Assembly (NCBI GenBank): GCA_021234155.1
Contig: JAJEKV010000003.1
Span: 17,654,386-17,718,385, forward strand
DNA from: Isoetes taiwanensis
Taxonomy: Eukaryota > Streptophyta > Lycopodiopsida > Isoetales > Isoetaceae
Direction of reading: 5' to 3'
DNA length: 64,000 bases
Positions within the stretch are counted from its first letter, which is position 1; each line of letters opens with the position of its first letter. Of the stretch, positions 36,240-46,457 are shown piece by piece. Position numbers and translations under genes: made by a program. The notes under the pieces were generated by a model. It was given only the letters and a program-made list of their open reading frames with translations. It did not search any database and had not been told where the DNA came from.

Positions 36240-36368
36240 TCCTGTTTGGGTCGAGGATGATGCCAAACATGCAAACTAAGGGTGAAATCCCGCATATCTC
36301 GTCGAGATAGGTCAGATTGAGCCCTTACTTGCTTCATTTGGATAAGTTTTGGCCCAGTTTAGGGGTCA

Positions 36369-36446
36369 ACCACTCACACAAAGTCTTGTAATGCGCTTAG
36401 GGAATATGATCCTAAGTGGCCTGGGCACACTCTGTGAGGGGTGGGG
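36369..36446 (-). repeat. Leader stem-loop motif, copy 2 (degenerate)
   Basis: The CACTCACACA arm start and the CTCTGTGAGGGGTGGGG arm are kept. The 5' arm is altered in the middle. The inner GGGAATATGATCCTAAGTGG is retained. Confidence 0.65.
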
Positions 36447-36573
36447 CTCCATTTGAGTTAGGGTTGGCCAATTTCTACAACTAAGGGTCAAATCCTACTA
36501 ATTAAGGTGAGCTGAGTCGAATGGTGTGCTTACTTTCTGCATTTGGACAAGTTTTGGCATAGATCAGTGCTCG

Positions 36574-36650
36574 ACCACTCACACAGTGCACGAGAGGCAG
36601 TTAGGAATATAATCCTAAGTGGCCTGGGCGCATTCTGTAAGGGGTGGGGC
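36574..36650 (-). repeat. Leader stem-loop motif, copy 3
   Basis: Outer arms CACTCACACAGTGCACGA and GGGCGCATTCTGTAAGGGG, with the inner TTAGGA/TCCTAA stem preserved. Confidence 0.75.
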
Positions 36651-36760
36651 CAAAAACACTGAGTTTTGCTCCAATTTATTGATTCCAAATGCAGAGCTTA
36701 ATAATACATCCTAATTAAGCATGATTTACACATTAACATGATCAAAACATAAATTTGTAT

Positions 36761-37054
36761 TTACAATAAACTAGCAATCTTCTTTCTGCTGAGAGCTCGT
36801 GGATGTTGCACCCGAGTTCTTGATAGTCGAGAAGGTTCTTCATGCAGATGATTAACGTATGTCTTCCATTCGATGAAGATTTTTGATAGGCCAGTTGTGC
36901 CCTGTACTGCTCGCTTCGTTTGTAGAGGTGTTTGCCATAGTGCTTCCTCTCTTGGGTCTGCCTTTTTCACTCTCCTCCTTTTTGTTGTCAGTACGTCGTC
37001 TGGGTCTTCAATGTCTTCAAAAAGGCGTGCTCCTTGCCCTTTTGTGGCTCTAGC
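36761..37054 (-). pseudogene. Leader-region ORF with a basic cluster
   Basis: The frame is open from a TAG just upstream of about 37054 to a stop at 36761, with no ATG. It includes LFEDIEDPDDVLTTKRRRVK, an acidic patch followed by a nuclear-localisation-like KRRRVKK. It lies between stem-loop copies 3 and 4. It may be an exon of a spliced element protein. No family recognised. Confidence 0.3.
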
Positions 37055-37273
37055 CTTGTACTAGAAAAGCTATTGCTTCTATTTCTAATTAAACTGTAGT
37101 TTGGAAGACAGAATTTAGGGTTTGAGCTATTTTGATTATTTTAAGGTGGAATATAATACTTTTAGCCTAATTTGAGGTCATAAATGGATTCTAGACTTTT
37201 TAATGGTCCTAACGCAACAAATTTCAGGCGATTTGGAGCTGTATAACTCAAGTTATGAAGGTTCAAAGTTTTG

Positions 37274-37345
37274 ACCACTCACACAGTGCGCGAGGAGCAG
37301 TTAGGAACATGGTCCTAAGTGGTCTGGGCGCACTCTGTGAGGGGT
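37274..37345 (-). repeat. Leader stem-loop motif, copy 4
   Basis: The best-paired type: CACTCACACAGTGCGCGA against GGCGCACTCTGTGAGGGGT, with the inner TTAGGA ACATGG TCCTAA. Confidence 0.8.
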
Positions 37346-37487
37346 CACCTCTTTTTGGGTCCAATTTTCAATTTACAAGGAGTTCCTTAGTGTTTTAACA
37401 TGCAAAACTAGCTAGAACCTAAGTAATAAGCTGAACTACACTGTCAGATTAGCTAAATTATGCATCTAGCTAGGTCAACTTGGGTCC

Positions 37488-37560
37488 ACCACTCACACAG
37501 TGCGCGAGGAGCTGTTAGGAACATGGTCCTAAGTGGTCTGGACGCACTCTGTGAGGGGTC
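37488..37560 (-). repeat. Leader stem-loop motif, copy 5
   Basis: Nearly identical to copy 4 (GGAGCTG for GGAGCAG, GGACGC for GGGCGC). It lies about 200 bases downstream of the primer-binding site in element orientation. Confidence 0.8.
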
Positions 37561-37760
37561 ACCTCGTTTTGGACAATTTAGGTTGGGTTTTTGCTAAAAC
37601 TTATCACTACTCTTAGCATTAACCTATTGCTGCACTACAATTGGGAAAAACATTTCCCCATTTTCGAGGTTCTTGCTTGGGAGGTTGTTCCCAAGACTGG
37701 AAGTCTACTGTTAGTCCTAAGGAAAATGGTCAGTGCTCGATCTTGGTCTACCAAGATCAT

Positions 37761-37772
37761 GCTCTGATACCA
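37761..37772 (-). promoter_or_regulatory. tRNA-iMet primer-binding site
   Basis: The minus strand reads TGGTATCAGAGC one base after the LTR end. This is the standard plant primer-binding sequence complementary to the 3' end of initiator methionine tRNA, and it fixes the element's orientation. Confidence 0.9.
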
Positions 37773-37773
37773 C

Positions 37774-39370
37774 TGTGACGTCCCCTACTCCTTATACGAT
37801 GCACACATCGTATCCGAAGGAGGAGCATTCCCCCTGGCAGCTACACTGACGGGGGCCATCCACCCGACTCCACTCCCAGTGGAATGAGCCAACAAGGGAA
37901 GAATGGATGTGTCATTCACCCGTCTTCCATCGGGTCGACCTATCTGCGGAAGCGCGAATAAACAAACATGAGCACAAACTAACAGTATATATAAATACAA
38001 CCACCTCGAAGGGTGAACATATCATAACATCACAGAGATAACAACATCAACATAAACAATAACAGAAAAAGGGGGAGATCCTACCCAAGGCTCAGACTCA
38101 AGGGGGATGACTGACGACTGACTCCAGAAGTCATTGCAGACAGAATTCATGGCAAATGGATTTGGCTGGCATAAGAATATGGCTTAGGGTAGTCCACTCC
38201 ATCCGCCCCTCCCGTGCACACTTTGCAGAGTAGGTTGAAAAGTATTGGGACCTGACCATAGCCTGCCGGGTGAATAGCCAGAGGGGCTACTACTACTGGG
38301 TTGCATCTCCCCAGCCCCGATGAGGCAGGAGGGAAGTCACCTCCCCTCCAGAAGCATCCATGCCCTTCACAGGCAGCTAGAGAGCCACTGCTCTTATTCG
38401 ACTTGAACTCACTGGAAGGTGACGCATCACCCCACGAGTGTCGAGCTCATGCCTTGCCCACACACAGTGACAAGCCATTAAGCCTAGCCCGCATAGACCC
38501 CCGGTAGGCCTTACACACCAGAGGGGTCAGTCTGTATAGGGACAAGTTCTTCCTTGTCAACCGGTCTAGTCCTGCCACCCACAACCAGGCGGGCTCCTGT
38601 GCACGGGCCGCATGTAATTGGGAACTAGTAGGCTATCTAGGATCATCTGCTACACAGCTTTAGGCCTCTACCCCCCTTCCCAATACATGGAGGTCACAGA
38701 GTGAAATACATACAACAACACAGAACTGAAATAGAGAATAACATCAAATCTATCTACCTAACATCTAGAGTTAGGTTCCTTTGTTAGAGCTTATGATCTC
38801 GGGATCTATAAGGCCTCTATGGCTGAGCTAACATACTAAACCAGCTTATTGCCTAGCCAAAAGGCGGCTTTGCACAACAGAATGACTAGATACCTGGTCC
38901 TCGACCTGCTCCAGATCCTCGGAAGGCGTCTATGCTCCTGATCTTGCTGAAGATGGCTGTTAATCGATAATCTGTTGTGCAAATCTGGCTTTTCGGAGCC
39001 TAGCAATGCGAATTGGAGTCCTGACTTGGCCGAAATGGCTCAAGAGAACCCTAAATGCGTGAATGGAAAGGAGCTCTAAGAAACCCTAAAATGCAAAGAG
39101 AAGAAGGGTTTAGGGTTTAAGGGGAAAGCCCTTTTATAGAAACCCTTAGGGTTAGGTTAGACATTGGCCAAATGGGATTTAGCCATTTGGCAATGGGGTC
39201 CATGGGGTTATAATTGTATATGTTTTATTTAACATGCACAACATTCAATGTTGCCCCCTAGGTGCAACCCTTGCCCCCTAGGTGCAACCCTATACGTATC
39301 CGTGACATGTACGGGTGCCGTGGCGGTATAATATACGTATTTGGGGCGTATATTATGCTGGAACGTCACA
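37774..39370 (-). repeat. 5' LTR of the giant element (1,597 bp)
   Basis: Nearly identical to 4864-6479 with the same TG...CA ends. In element orientation it runs from 39370 down to 37774 and is followed by one base and then the primer-binding site. Short ORF-like stretches inside both LTRs are not considered genes. Confidence 0.9.
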
Positions 39371-39375
39371 GTTCT
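39371..39375. repeat. Right target-site duplication GTTCT
   Basis: This matches 4859-4863. Removing 4864-39375 rejoins the DIRS-like spacer into a tandem unit that matches the undisturbed copy around 4405. Confidence 0.85.
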
Positions 39376-40080
39376 CTAGTGTTTTTGGTTTTGGTACTCT
39401 AGACTCCTTCTTTAGGATAGCTAGCTTCTTGGTCGTACAAGTTCCTTTATTTTCTAATTCATTTTTCGTTGTCATTAAATGCATTTTCTGCAACTCTGTT
39501 TGCTGTGTTTTCCCATGTTTGCATTACTTTGGCTTGCTAGGTTGTTGTAAGTTAGTTTTGGCTCCCTTTCTTCCCGCATGTGCATATCCCCTTCCTTGCA
39601 AAGGCAGTTTGTTGGTTGATTAAGGATGTAAGGTTAGGTTTCGTTTCATTTTTTGCAAAGAGTTTTTCGGGTCATCTGGGTTAAGCACATATCTCTCTGT
39701 ATATCTCTCTATCCAGACTATGGTGTCTTTGGGCTCTGGTTTTTCGGTGTATTTATTGGTATATCGGCAAACGTATTAATTTTAAGTTGGTTGGGCTTAG
39801 GCCTTCCCCTTTTTTCCCCTTTTCTGACTCTCTTCTGTACATTTGTTGATCATGGTCACAATTTGTCATGTTTTTGTTGGGCCCTTCTCGTTCCATACTT
39901 CCCAGTGGTGCATCTCCCCTTGTAGTTCAAAACACTGGTCGTTGGTATAGGCAAAGCATTTTTCCCATATTGGATATGTAGGATGGGCGTCTTAGGGGTG
40001 TTTTTAGAGTTCTTCCTTTTAGGGGTTTTTTGCTATCTTGTGGTTCTTATATGATTCGTTGCTATTTCAGATTGCACTCC
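39376..40080 (+). other. DIRS-like spacer between gag and RT (right part)
   Basis: Non-coding, T-rich. The first 285 bases continue the tandem unit cut at 4858. The spacer ends with GTTGCTATTTCAG at about 40070, acceptor-like, just before the RT region. Confidence 0.5.
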
Positions 40081-41826
40081 GTTTTCCTCTTGCATTCCTC
40101 ATCTCGGTATTGATCCCATCGTAGCTGACTCTGTTGCATCATCTACCCGCGTCCTCAATCGACTCTTGTCCGCTTTGTCCTTTTGGCAGTCCTTCTGTTC
40201 CTCCCAGCAGATGCTCAGCTGGATCCAGTTTGGTTATCGTTTGCCTTGGCTTACTCATTTCCCTGCCCAACCCTTTTTTGCAAAGAATCATTCGTCCTTG
40301 TTTACCCAGCTTGATTTTGCTCGTTCTGCCGCCTCTGAACTCCTTCAGACCGGTGCCGCCTCCCTTATGCCTTCTTGTCCCTTCTTCTGTTCCCCATTAG
40401 GGTTGGTTCCTAAGGGTCAAGGAAAGTGGCGTCTTATCTTAGATTTGCGTGTCTTGAACTCCTTTTATTTGTCCCCCCTTTTCGCTATGAATCTTTAGAC
40501 CTGCTCTTCCATCTTTGCAAACCTGCCGATTTCCTTTTTGCAATAGACTTGAAATCGGGTTACCATCATGTCTCCATCTAGCCTCCTCACTGTTCTTTTC
40601 TTGGGTTTTCGCTGGACGGTCAGTTTTTTGTCTTCAATGTTCTCCCCTTTAGACTCGCCTCTGCTCCATTTGTGTTCACCAAACTCATTCGGCAATTGGT
40701 TCGCCGGTGGCATGCTCAGGGTATCCGTTGCTCCCCCTATGTGGATGATATCCTGTTTCTATGTCACTCCTCGCCCGAATCCCTTCAAGTCCAGATTATT
40801 TTTTACTTACAGCAAGCCGGTTTTCTTCTCGCTTGGAAAAAGTGTGGGTTTCGCATTTCTCATCGCACTATCTTCTTAAGTTTCATAGTCGATGCCCATG
40901 ATGGTTTGTTCCGCATCTCAGCCTCTAAAAAGTCCCGCGCTTTATCTTCTTGTTCTGGCTTGCTTGCTGTTCCTATGGTCTCCGCTCGCTTGATAGCTTG
41001 TTTCCTCGGTTTCATTCAGTCCTTGCGTCTAGTTTTTGGCCACCTTTGTGTTGTCTTAACATCAGGCCTTCACTCTGATCTCCGCTACTCTGAGCTTTGG
41101 GATACTCTTTTTGTGATTTCCTCCCTGTCACGTCACGAACTGTGTCTTTGGCAGACTATTGTGTTCAGATTTGACTGTTGTCTCCTCACGAAAGTCACCC
41201 TCGGGTTTGATGCTAGCAATGAGGGTTGGGGTGGTGGTTGTCTATTCCTGGGACACCCGTTCTCTCCTTTCATGGCCTTTTTGCCGCATCTGAGCGTCTT
41301 CAATCCTCTACATGGCGTGAATTATTTGCCCTCCTGCAATTGTTGTAGCATTTTGCTGGCCTTCTCTTCAACTCCATTGTAGTTGCTCGGTAAGTTCGAT
41401 GAGTTAGCTCTTTCCTCTGAGGCTTTTAGCTTGATTGAGTCTCGATGGGGCCCTCACCATGTCGACCGCTTCGTGAGCCCATCTAATGCCTTACTTCCCG
41501 TGTTCAATACCAAGGATGCTTACCTTTTCCGGATTCCCCCTGATGCTTTTTCCTACAATTGGCGCTTGTTCAATAATTTCTGCTTTCCTCCTGCCTCCTT
41601 AGTCCCTGCGGTCTTGCACCATGCTCGCCTGACATTGGTTGTCTTTTCATGGCCTTCTGCCCCGTTGTGGCCGTTGGTCGCTTCTGACACGAACTCCTGG
41701 CAGCCATTTGTGGTAGATGAACTGTTTTTTCATGAGTTTTCTCGTGCTTTGCTGCCGTCGGTCTCGCGTCTTGCGGGTGATAGACGACGTGTGGCTTTAT
41801 TTGCTCTACACTGTATATTTGAATAA
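40081..41826 (+). pseudogene. DIRS-like reverse transcriptase and RNase H
   Basis: RT motifs in order: SPLGLVPKGQGKWRLILDLR, then in a shifted frame LDLLF...FAIDLKSGYHHV (catalytic Asp), LPFRLASAPFVFTKLI, and CSPYVDDILFL (YVDD at 40738-40749), followed by GFLLAWKKCGF. RNase H shows TLGFDASNEGWGG and ends with the DIRS-typical VDRFVSPSNALLPVFN. It copies element RNA into DNA. Defects include a frameshift after a C run near 40478, stops near 40497 and 40577, a frame change before 40672, and a stop at 41382. The YVDD catalytic pair is intact. Confidence 0.85.
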
Positions 41827-41853
41827 GGTTGGTGATGTGATTCGGTTCTGATT

Positions 41854-42834
41854 TTGTTTATGTGGTGTGTTTTAGATGTCTTATCGCATTTTTATGCAGT
41901 GTCCCCTGTTTTTGTGGCTCCTATCCTCACCTATGTTCTTCAATCCCGTGCTACCTCTACCCTTTTTGCTTATGCCTCTGTTTGGCGACGGTTTCGGTCT
42001 TGGTGTTTGTCCCACGGTGCCCTTTTCTTCCTGCTTCATCCATCCATGTCGCGGCCTTCTTTGTCTCTTTTGTGTCTTCTCGCCAGCGCCTCTCTTCGAT
42101 GGGTGGTGCTTCTGCTGCCATCTCATTGTTTCACAGTTTGATTAATGTCCCTTCTCCATGTTTAGGTCCTTTGCCCTCATTGGTCCGCCTGTCTGCCCCT
42201 CGGCTTCGGTCTACACCTCGACCACGGTTACCCCTCACTGCTGCTCACGTCCGTTTTATTATGTTATCTTTTGCTCCGACCCATGCGGAATGGTGGAACT
42301 TGATGAAAGCCTCTTTATTCACCTTATGTTTTGCTGGCTTTCTCCGTATTTCCGAGGTCCTTCATTTGAATTGGCGAGACCTGACCTTTTTTCCGGATCA
42401 TGTCTGCGTGGCAATCCGGAAGTCTAAATGTGACCAGATTGTGGCCGGCCAGGAAGTCTTGATTGCACGTACTGGTTCGGTTTCTTGCCCTGTCCATCTC
42501 TTGCAGCGCTTGTTTTTCGCTTGCTCGTTTCATGTCATTGATCCTCCTGAGGGTGGACCCTTGTTTCGTTCCTCTTTGTCCTCTTGTCGTGCTCTGTCTT
42601 ATTCCACCGTGCGTGCATGGTGGTTCGAGTGCTTGCGTCACATTGGTCTAGTTCCCCATCTTTTTGGTGCTCATGCGGGGCGTCGTGGAGGGGCCATGGC
42701 GGCTTCTACGGCAGCAGTTTTCTGCTGAGGTGGTGCGCTCTCATGCCCGTTGGCGTTCTGCTTCGTCTCATGCTCGCTACATTTTACCCAGTGTTGAAGA
42801 GCGACTCATTGTCTCTCGCAGTCTCGGCCTGTGA
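41854..42834 (+). pseudogene. DIRS-like tyrosine recombinase
   Basis: The N-terminal core-binding segment (ATSTLFAYASVWRRFRSWC) is in one frame. From about 42030 the catalytic domain is in the next (LPASSIHVAAFFVSF onward). A further one-base shift at about 42710 gives the C terminus. Catalytic residues are all visible: Arg in FLRISEVL (about 42345), Lys in RKSKCD (about 42420), His and Arg in GAHAGRRGGAMAAS (about 42670), and the nucleophile Tyr in RWRSASSHARYILP (about 42775). It would integrate a circular DNA copy without target duplication. It is dead only through two frameshifts. Confidence 0.85.
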
Positions 42835-42885
42835 TAGTTGGAGATAGGTTCCTCTTTGTGTCAGCTGTTGTTGTTTTACAAAGGA

Positions 42886-42948
42886 CCTTTCCCTAGAATG
42901 CTATGGTTCTCTTCGTATATAGAAGAGAACCATCATTCTGGGGAAAGG
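42886..42948. repeat. Long imperfect hairpin after the recombinase gene
   Basis: A left arm of about 29 bases (CCTTTCCC..GGTTCTCTTC) pairs with GAAGAGAACC..GGGAAAGG around a GTATATA loop, with only a few bulges. It starts about 50 bases past the recombinase stop. It is a candidate terminal or internal complementary structure, or an RNA 3'-end signal. Confidence 0.7.
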
Positions 42949-44390
42949 GACGTCTGTTTTGGCGTCACGCTATTTTGGACGTAGAATTCATCTTTAGCCT
43001 GAGCTTTGTTCATCCCGCCTTCTGAAGGCTGGTTCTACTCTTCTCTTCTGTCTCGTTGAGGGCTGGTGGCCTCTGCGATTTCCCAGCATAGCATTTGTCG
43101 CTTCTGGAAGGCACCTCGGGGATGACCCCCGGGGTCGGGCCTCGTCTATCTTACTCTCTCTCTCTTTCTCGGCGTAGCTATGGGCTTCCGAGTGAACCAA
43201 TTTTTCTCGATTTCCATTCATCTCTTTTATTCTTTCTTACATAAACGTTTGTTGATGCTTGGCCTGTCAGGCTTCTAACCCTTTGTCTTGCTTTAACTTT
43301 CCATGAGGTTTGTTGTGTGCAGTGACCAGACGGCCCTCTTTCTTAGCAGTTCCCGAGCAGTCTCTATGTATTTTAGGGGTCGAGTTGGGGTCCTAGTGTT
43401 CGATGGGGCATCGAGGCACGATGCTGGTCTGGTGGATTCATCAAAGGATTTTTGCAATTATTTCTGCTTTGAGATGGGGCAGTTGATGCTCAACTTGGGG
43501 TGTTCGATCTACCTAGGATGATCTTATGATCTTTATATTGTTAGTCACTCATTTGGGGTCATTTGTGAACTCCTATGATTCATTGTATTCATTTCATTCA
43601 TCTCAATGGAACACCACTTCACTTCATGCACCACTTGTTGTTGCATAGAAAGTTACATGCATAAGCTTTATGACTGAATAATCGTTGTAAAGCCATTGAT
43701 AATGCATGCAAAGGCATAAGGACCTGCATGCATTAGTTAATAATGGAATATCTGGACATATGAAATACTGCATAGACTATCCAATAGGACATGTTTACTT
43801 TGATATGCATGGCATGATTATGGGGCTGACTTAACATACAGTCGTCTGAGAGCATGCAAGAAAGGGCTAAAGTATAAAGCGGATGATTCTAAGCTTATAG
43901 TTTGGCTGCTCTTGAGTTTTGAAAATTGCACTAGAATGGTTGTGAAAGGAACATTACCTGATTACATCTTGACATACACTCTCAATGGCTTTTAGAATTG
44001 GCCTTAATTTATTAAACATTTAGTATAATGTTATTTTGGCCAAGGGGCACATAATCTTAAGGATACACAATAAAATTTACATTTGCTTTCAAATTGGGAT
44101 AATGAGTTAAAATATTATGGTCATGTTATGAACCTATTAGTTGGTGGTGTGTTCAATTCAATAATAAATTGTGGTGCATAAGACTTTATTGCACGTGACA
44201 TTTGTATGATTATGTAGTACTGATTTTTCTCATCATTGGTACATTGATTTCAATAGGCTATGTATAAAATACTTGATGTATTAGAACTCGGTGCCATCAC
44301 GGACTGTGGTCCTAATATAGTCTGATCATACTATCATAGGGATTGACCTTGGTAGATGTCATGCTAGTTGGCTGTTGCTAAGGTTAGCGT
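42949..44390. other. Non-coding stretch right of the DIRS-like element
   Basis: The first 600 bases are T-rich and may still be element 3' sequence (a CTCTCTCTCTTTCTC run at about 43155). The rest is ordinary A+T-rich DNA. No gene seen. Confidence 0.4.
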
Positions 44391-44455
44391 GGACTGGTTT
44401 TTTTTTTTGCGATGGTACAGAGAGTTTGTAGCCCTTAACAATGTCACCATAGCCA

Positions 44456-45229
44456 AAAACATGCAGCTGGTTGCTTTAATAGACAATTTACCTGATTTGT
44501 GCTCTCTCTTGGACAAGTGTGCATAAGTTGTGCATCCAAAGATGTTCAATCCTTCAACTGTTGGCTTCGCACTTGTCCATGCTTTTTCTGACACACAACC
44601 AGGTTGTGGGGACCGGGTTGATGAGATATAGAACAATATTTACCGTTTCAGCCCAGAATGTATAGTCAATGCCTTTGAACAATAGCGTGGAACATATGCA
44701 TTCAACGATAGTCCAGGTTATTCCACTCTACTACCGTTCCATTGGTGTTCGTGAGCTATAGAAGTTCCATGGCGAATTCCTTCTTGAGATGCTCCACTAA
44801 TGAACTCGCCTCCTTGATCTGTTCGAATGATCTTCAGCTTTCTCTCCATAAAATTATGTGCCATTGCTTTCCACATTTTGAACTGCATAAACGTGTCTGA
44901 TTTAGGAGTCAAAAACTAGATCCAATTCTTTTTTGTAAAGTCATCTATGACCCAAAGGAAATAACATCCTATTGACTTTACATGTGTATGAGATCCAATG
45001 GTTGGTTTGCTCTTTTCACTTTAGCCTTTTTGCATGGCTTCCGAGACAACTTTCCCATAGCTAGAACTTTGAAGTATAAACTGAAGTCGAACGAGAACCT
45101 TGTTTGAGGTTGCCAAGCTTGGTAGCTGTTGTGCCAGCGTCTCCAAAACACACCTCAAGTTCGGCAGTAAATGCTGCAAAATCATGCAACTCGGGAGTCC
45201 CCTCCCTCCCCTCCCTCCCCCCTTCCCCC
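44456..45229 (-). pseudogene. Copia integrase fragment, tandem unit A
   Basis: Minus-strand coding remains of a Ty1/copia pol: GKLSRKP...QPLDLIHM-like (GAG-pre-integrase), DDFTKKNW-like, FMQFKMWKAMAHNFMERKLK, IIRTDQGGEF (catalytic Asp context), GLNIFGCTTYAHLSKREHKS. RT and LTRs are absent. The unit is about 780 bp and ends at a G-rich tract on the minus strand. Confidence 0.75.
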
Positions 45230-45232
45230 CAG
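45199..45232 (-). repeat. G-rich tract at the copia unit junction
   Basis: The minus strand carries several runs of three or more G separated by one or two A, capable of forming a G-quadruplex. Related tracts occur at 56475-56493 and 57239-57259, the other unit junctions. Confidence 0.7.
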
Positions 45233-45834
45233 CAGCTGGTTGCTTTAATAGACAATCTACCTGATTTGTGCTCTCTCTTGGACAAGTGTGCATAAGTTGT
45301 GCATCCAAAGATGTCCAATCCTTGAACTGTTGGCTTCGCACTTATCCATGCTTTTTCTGACACACACCCAGGTTGTAGGGACCTGGTTGATGAGATATAG
45401 AACAGTATTTACCGCTTCAGCCCATAATGTATAGTCAATGCCTTTGAACAATAGCATGGAATATATGCATTCAACAATAATCCAGGTTATTCCACTCTAC
45501 TACCGTTCCATTGGTGGTCGTGAGCTATAGAAGTTCCATGGCGAATTCCTTCTTGAGATGCTCCACTAATGAACTCGTCCCCTTGATCTGTTCGAATGAT
45601 CTTCAACTTTCTCTCCATAAAATTATGTGCCATTGCTTTCCACATTTTGAACTGCATAAACATGTCTGATTTATGAGTGAAAAACTAGATCCAATTCTTT
45701 TTTGTAAAGTCGTCTATGACCATAAGGAAATAACATCCTATTGACTTTACATGTGTATGAGGTTCAATAGTTGGTTTGCTGTTTTCACTTTAGCCTTTTT
45801 GCATGGCTTCCGAGACAACTTTCCCATAGCTACC
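45230..45834 (-). pseudogene. Copia integrase fragment, tandem unit B (part 1)
   Basis: Same sequence as unit A with scattered substitutions. It is interrupted at CTACC by the gypsy element and continues at 56325. Confidence 0.75.
45830..45834. repeat. Gypsy element target duplication CTACC (left)
   Basis: Repeated at 56320-56324 on the other side of the element. Confidence 0.85.
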
Positions 45835-46409
45835 TGTTAGTCCTGTACGTCCTGGTACAGGACTATTCATGCACATCACGGACCAGGTCAAGAACAAGGA
45901 TCCAAAGGCAGGTACAGGTCAGTCGTCAAACGCCCAGCAGAAGGTCACGCAGAAGGCCACGCCCACGCCAAAGAAGAGGCCGAGAACAGACAAGTGACGG
46001 GCCGTCAGCGTCAGCGTCATTTCAGGCATTTCAAGAGGCACCGCCAGCATTCCTGCAAATCAGGCCTCCTTCCAGGAGTCGGCACCGAGATCTGATAGAG
46101 TATCTATATTGGGCCAAAGGCCATTGTACTATATATATGAGTAGAGCTAGCATTCACGGGCTAGATGAGTTTTTTGTCTTATCTCCATTCTGTTTTCTCT
46201 CTATTGCGAGAGCTCATGTATCAGCATTGATATCAAAGAGTTTTGTTCTTATCATTGTGTTCTCATTGTTTTCTTTTGCTCTCTATCATTTCCTTTTCCT
46301 TTGTTTCTTTTGCAAATCCCGCGTGACACAGCTACCGGATTCTCCTGTTTGATCCACGGGTCCTCACAGAGGGCTGTCTTGCAGGAGTTCCCGAACCCAG
46401 ACCCCAAAC
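45835..46409 (+). repeat. Gypsy 5' LTR (575 bp)
   Basis: It starts TGTTAGTCCTGTACG and ends ACCCCAAACA. It has a perfect 10-bp inverted repeat AGTCCTGTAC/GTACAGGACT at 45839-45864 and a TATATATATGAG promoter-like box at about 46130. Confidence 0.9.
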
Positions 46410-46430
46410 ACTGTCGCCGCTGCCGGGACT
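46410..46430 (+). promoter_or_regulatory. Gypsy primer-binding site, tRNA-Asp-like
   Basis: TGTCGCCGCTGCCGGGA, one base after the LTR, resembles the common plant site TGGCGCCGTTGCCGGGG, complementary to the 3' end of tRNA-Asp, with a few mismatches. Confidence 0.6.
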
Positions 46431-46457
46431 GATTTCCTTTTCCTTCTTTCTTTCAAA

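Larger units (their letters stand above)
4864..39370 (-). mobile_element. Giant (34.5 kb) LTR retrotransposon without recognisable gag-pol
   Basis: This minus-strand element is bounded by 1.6-kb LTRs (4864-6479 and 37774-39370) with termini TGTGACGT/ACGTCACA and a GTTCT target duplication. In its own orientation the 5' LTR is at 37774-39370. It is followed by a primer-binding site matching initiator-Met tRNA (37761-37772) and a leader with five stem-loop motifs, and it ends with the polypurine tract AGGTGGGGAGAA (6480-6491). No gypsy or copia protease, RT or integrase of its own was found in the 31.3-kb interior, so it looks non-autonomous (LARD-like). The interior holds a LINE, MITEs, a tandem repeat, gene fragments and a broken ORF. 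Either these are later nested insertions or some moved with it. Confidence 0.8.

Noticed and set aside
42324-42641. Minus-strand ORF opposite the tyrosine recombinase
   Set aside because: The + strand frame carries catalytic motifs across the whole stretch, so this is an antisense shadow.
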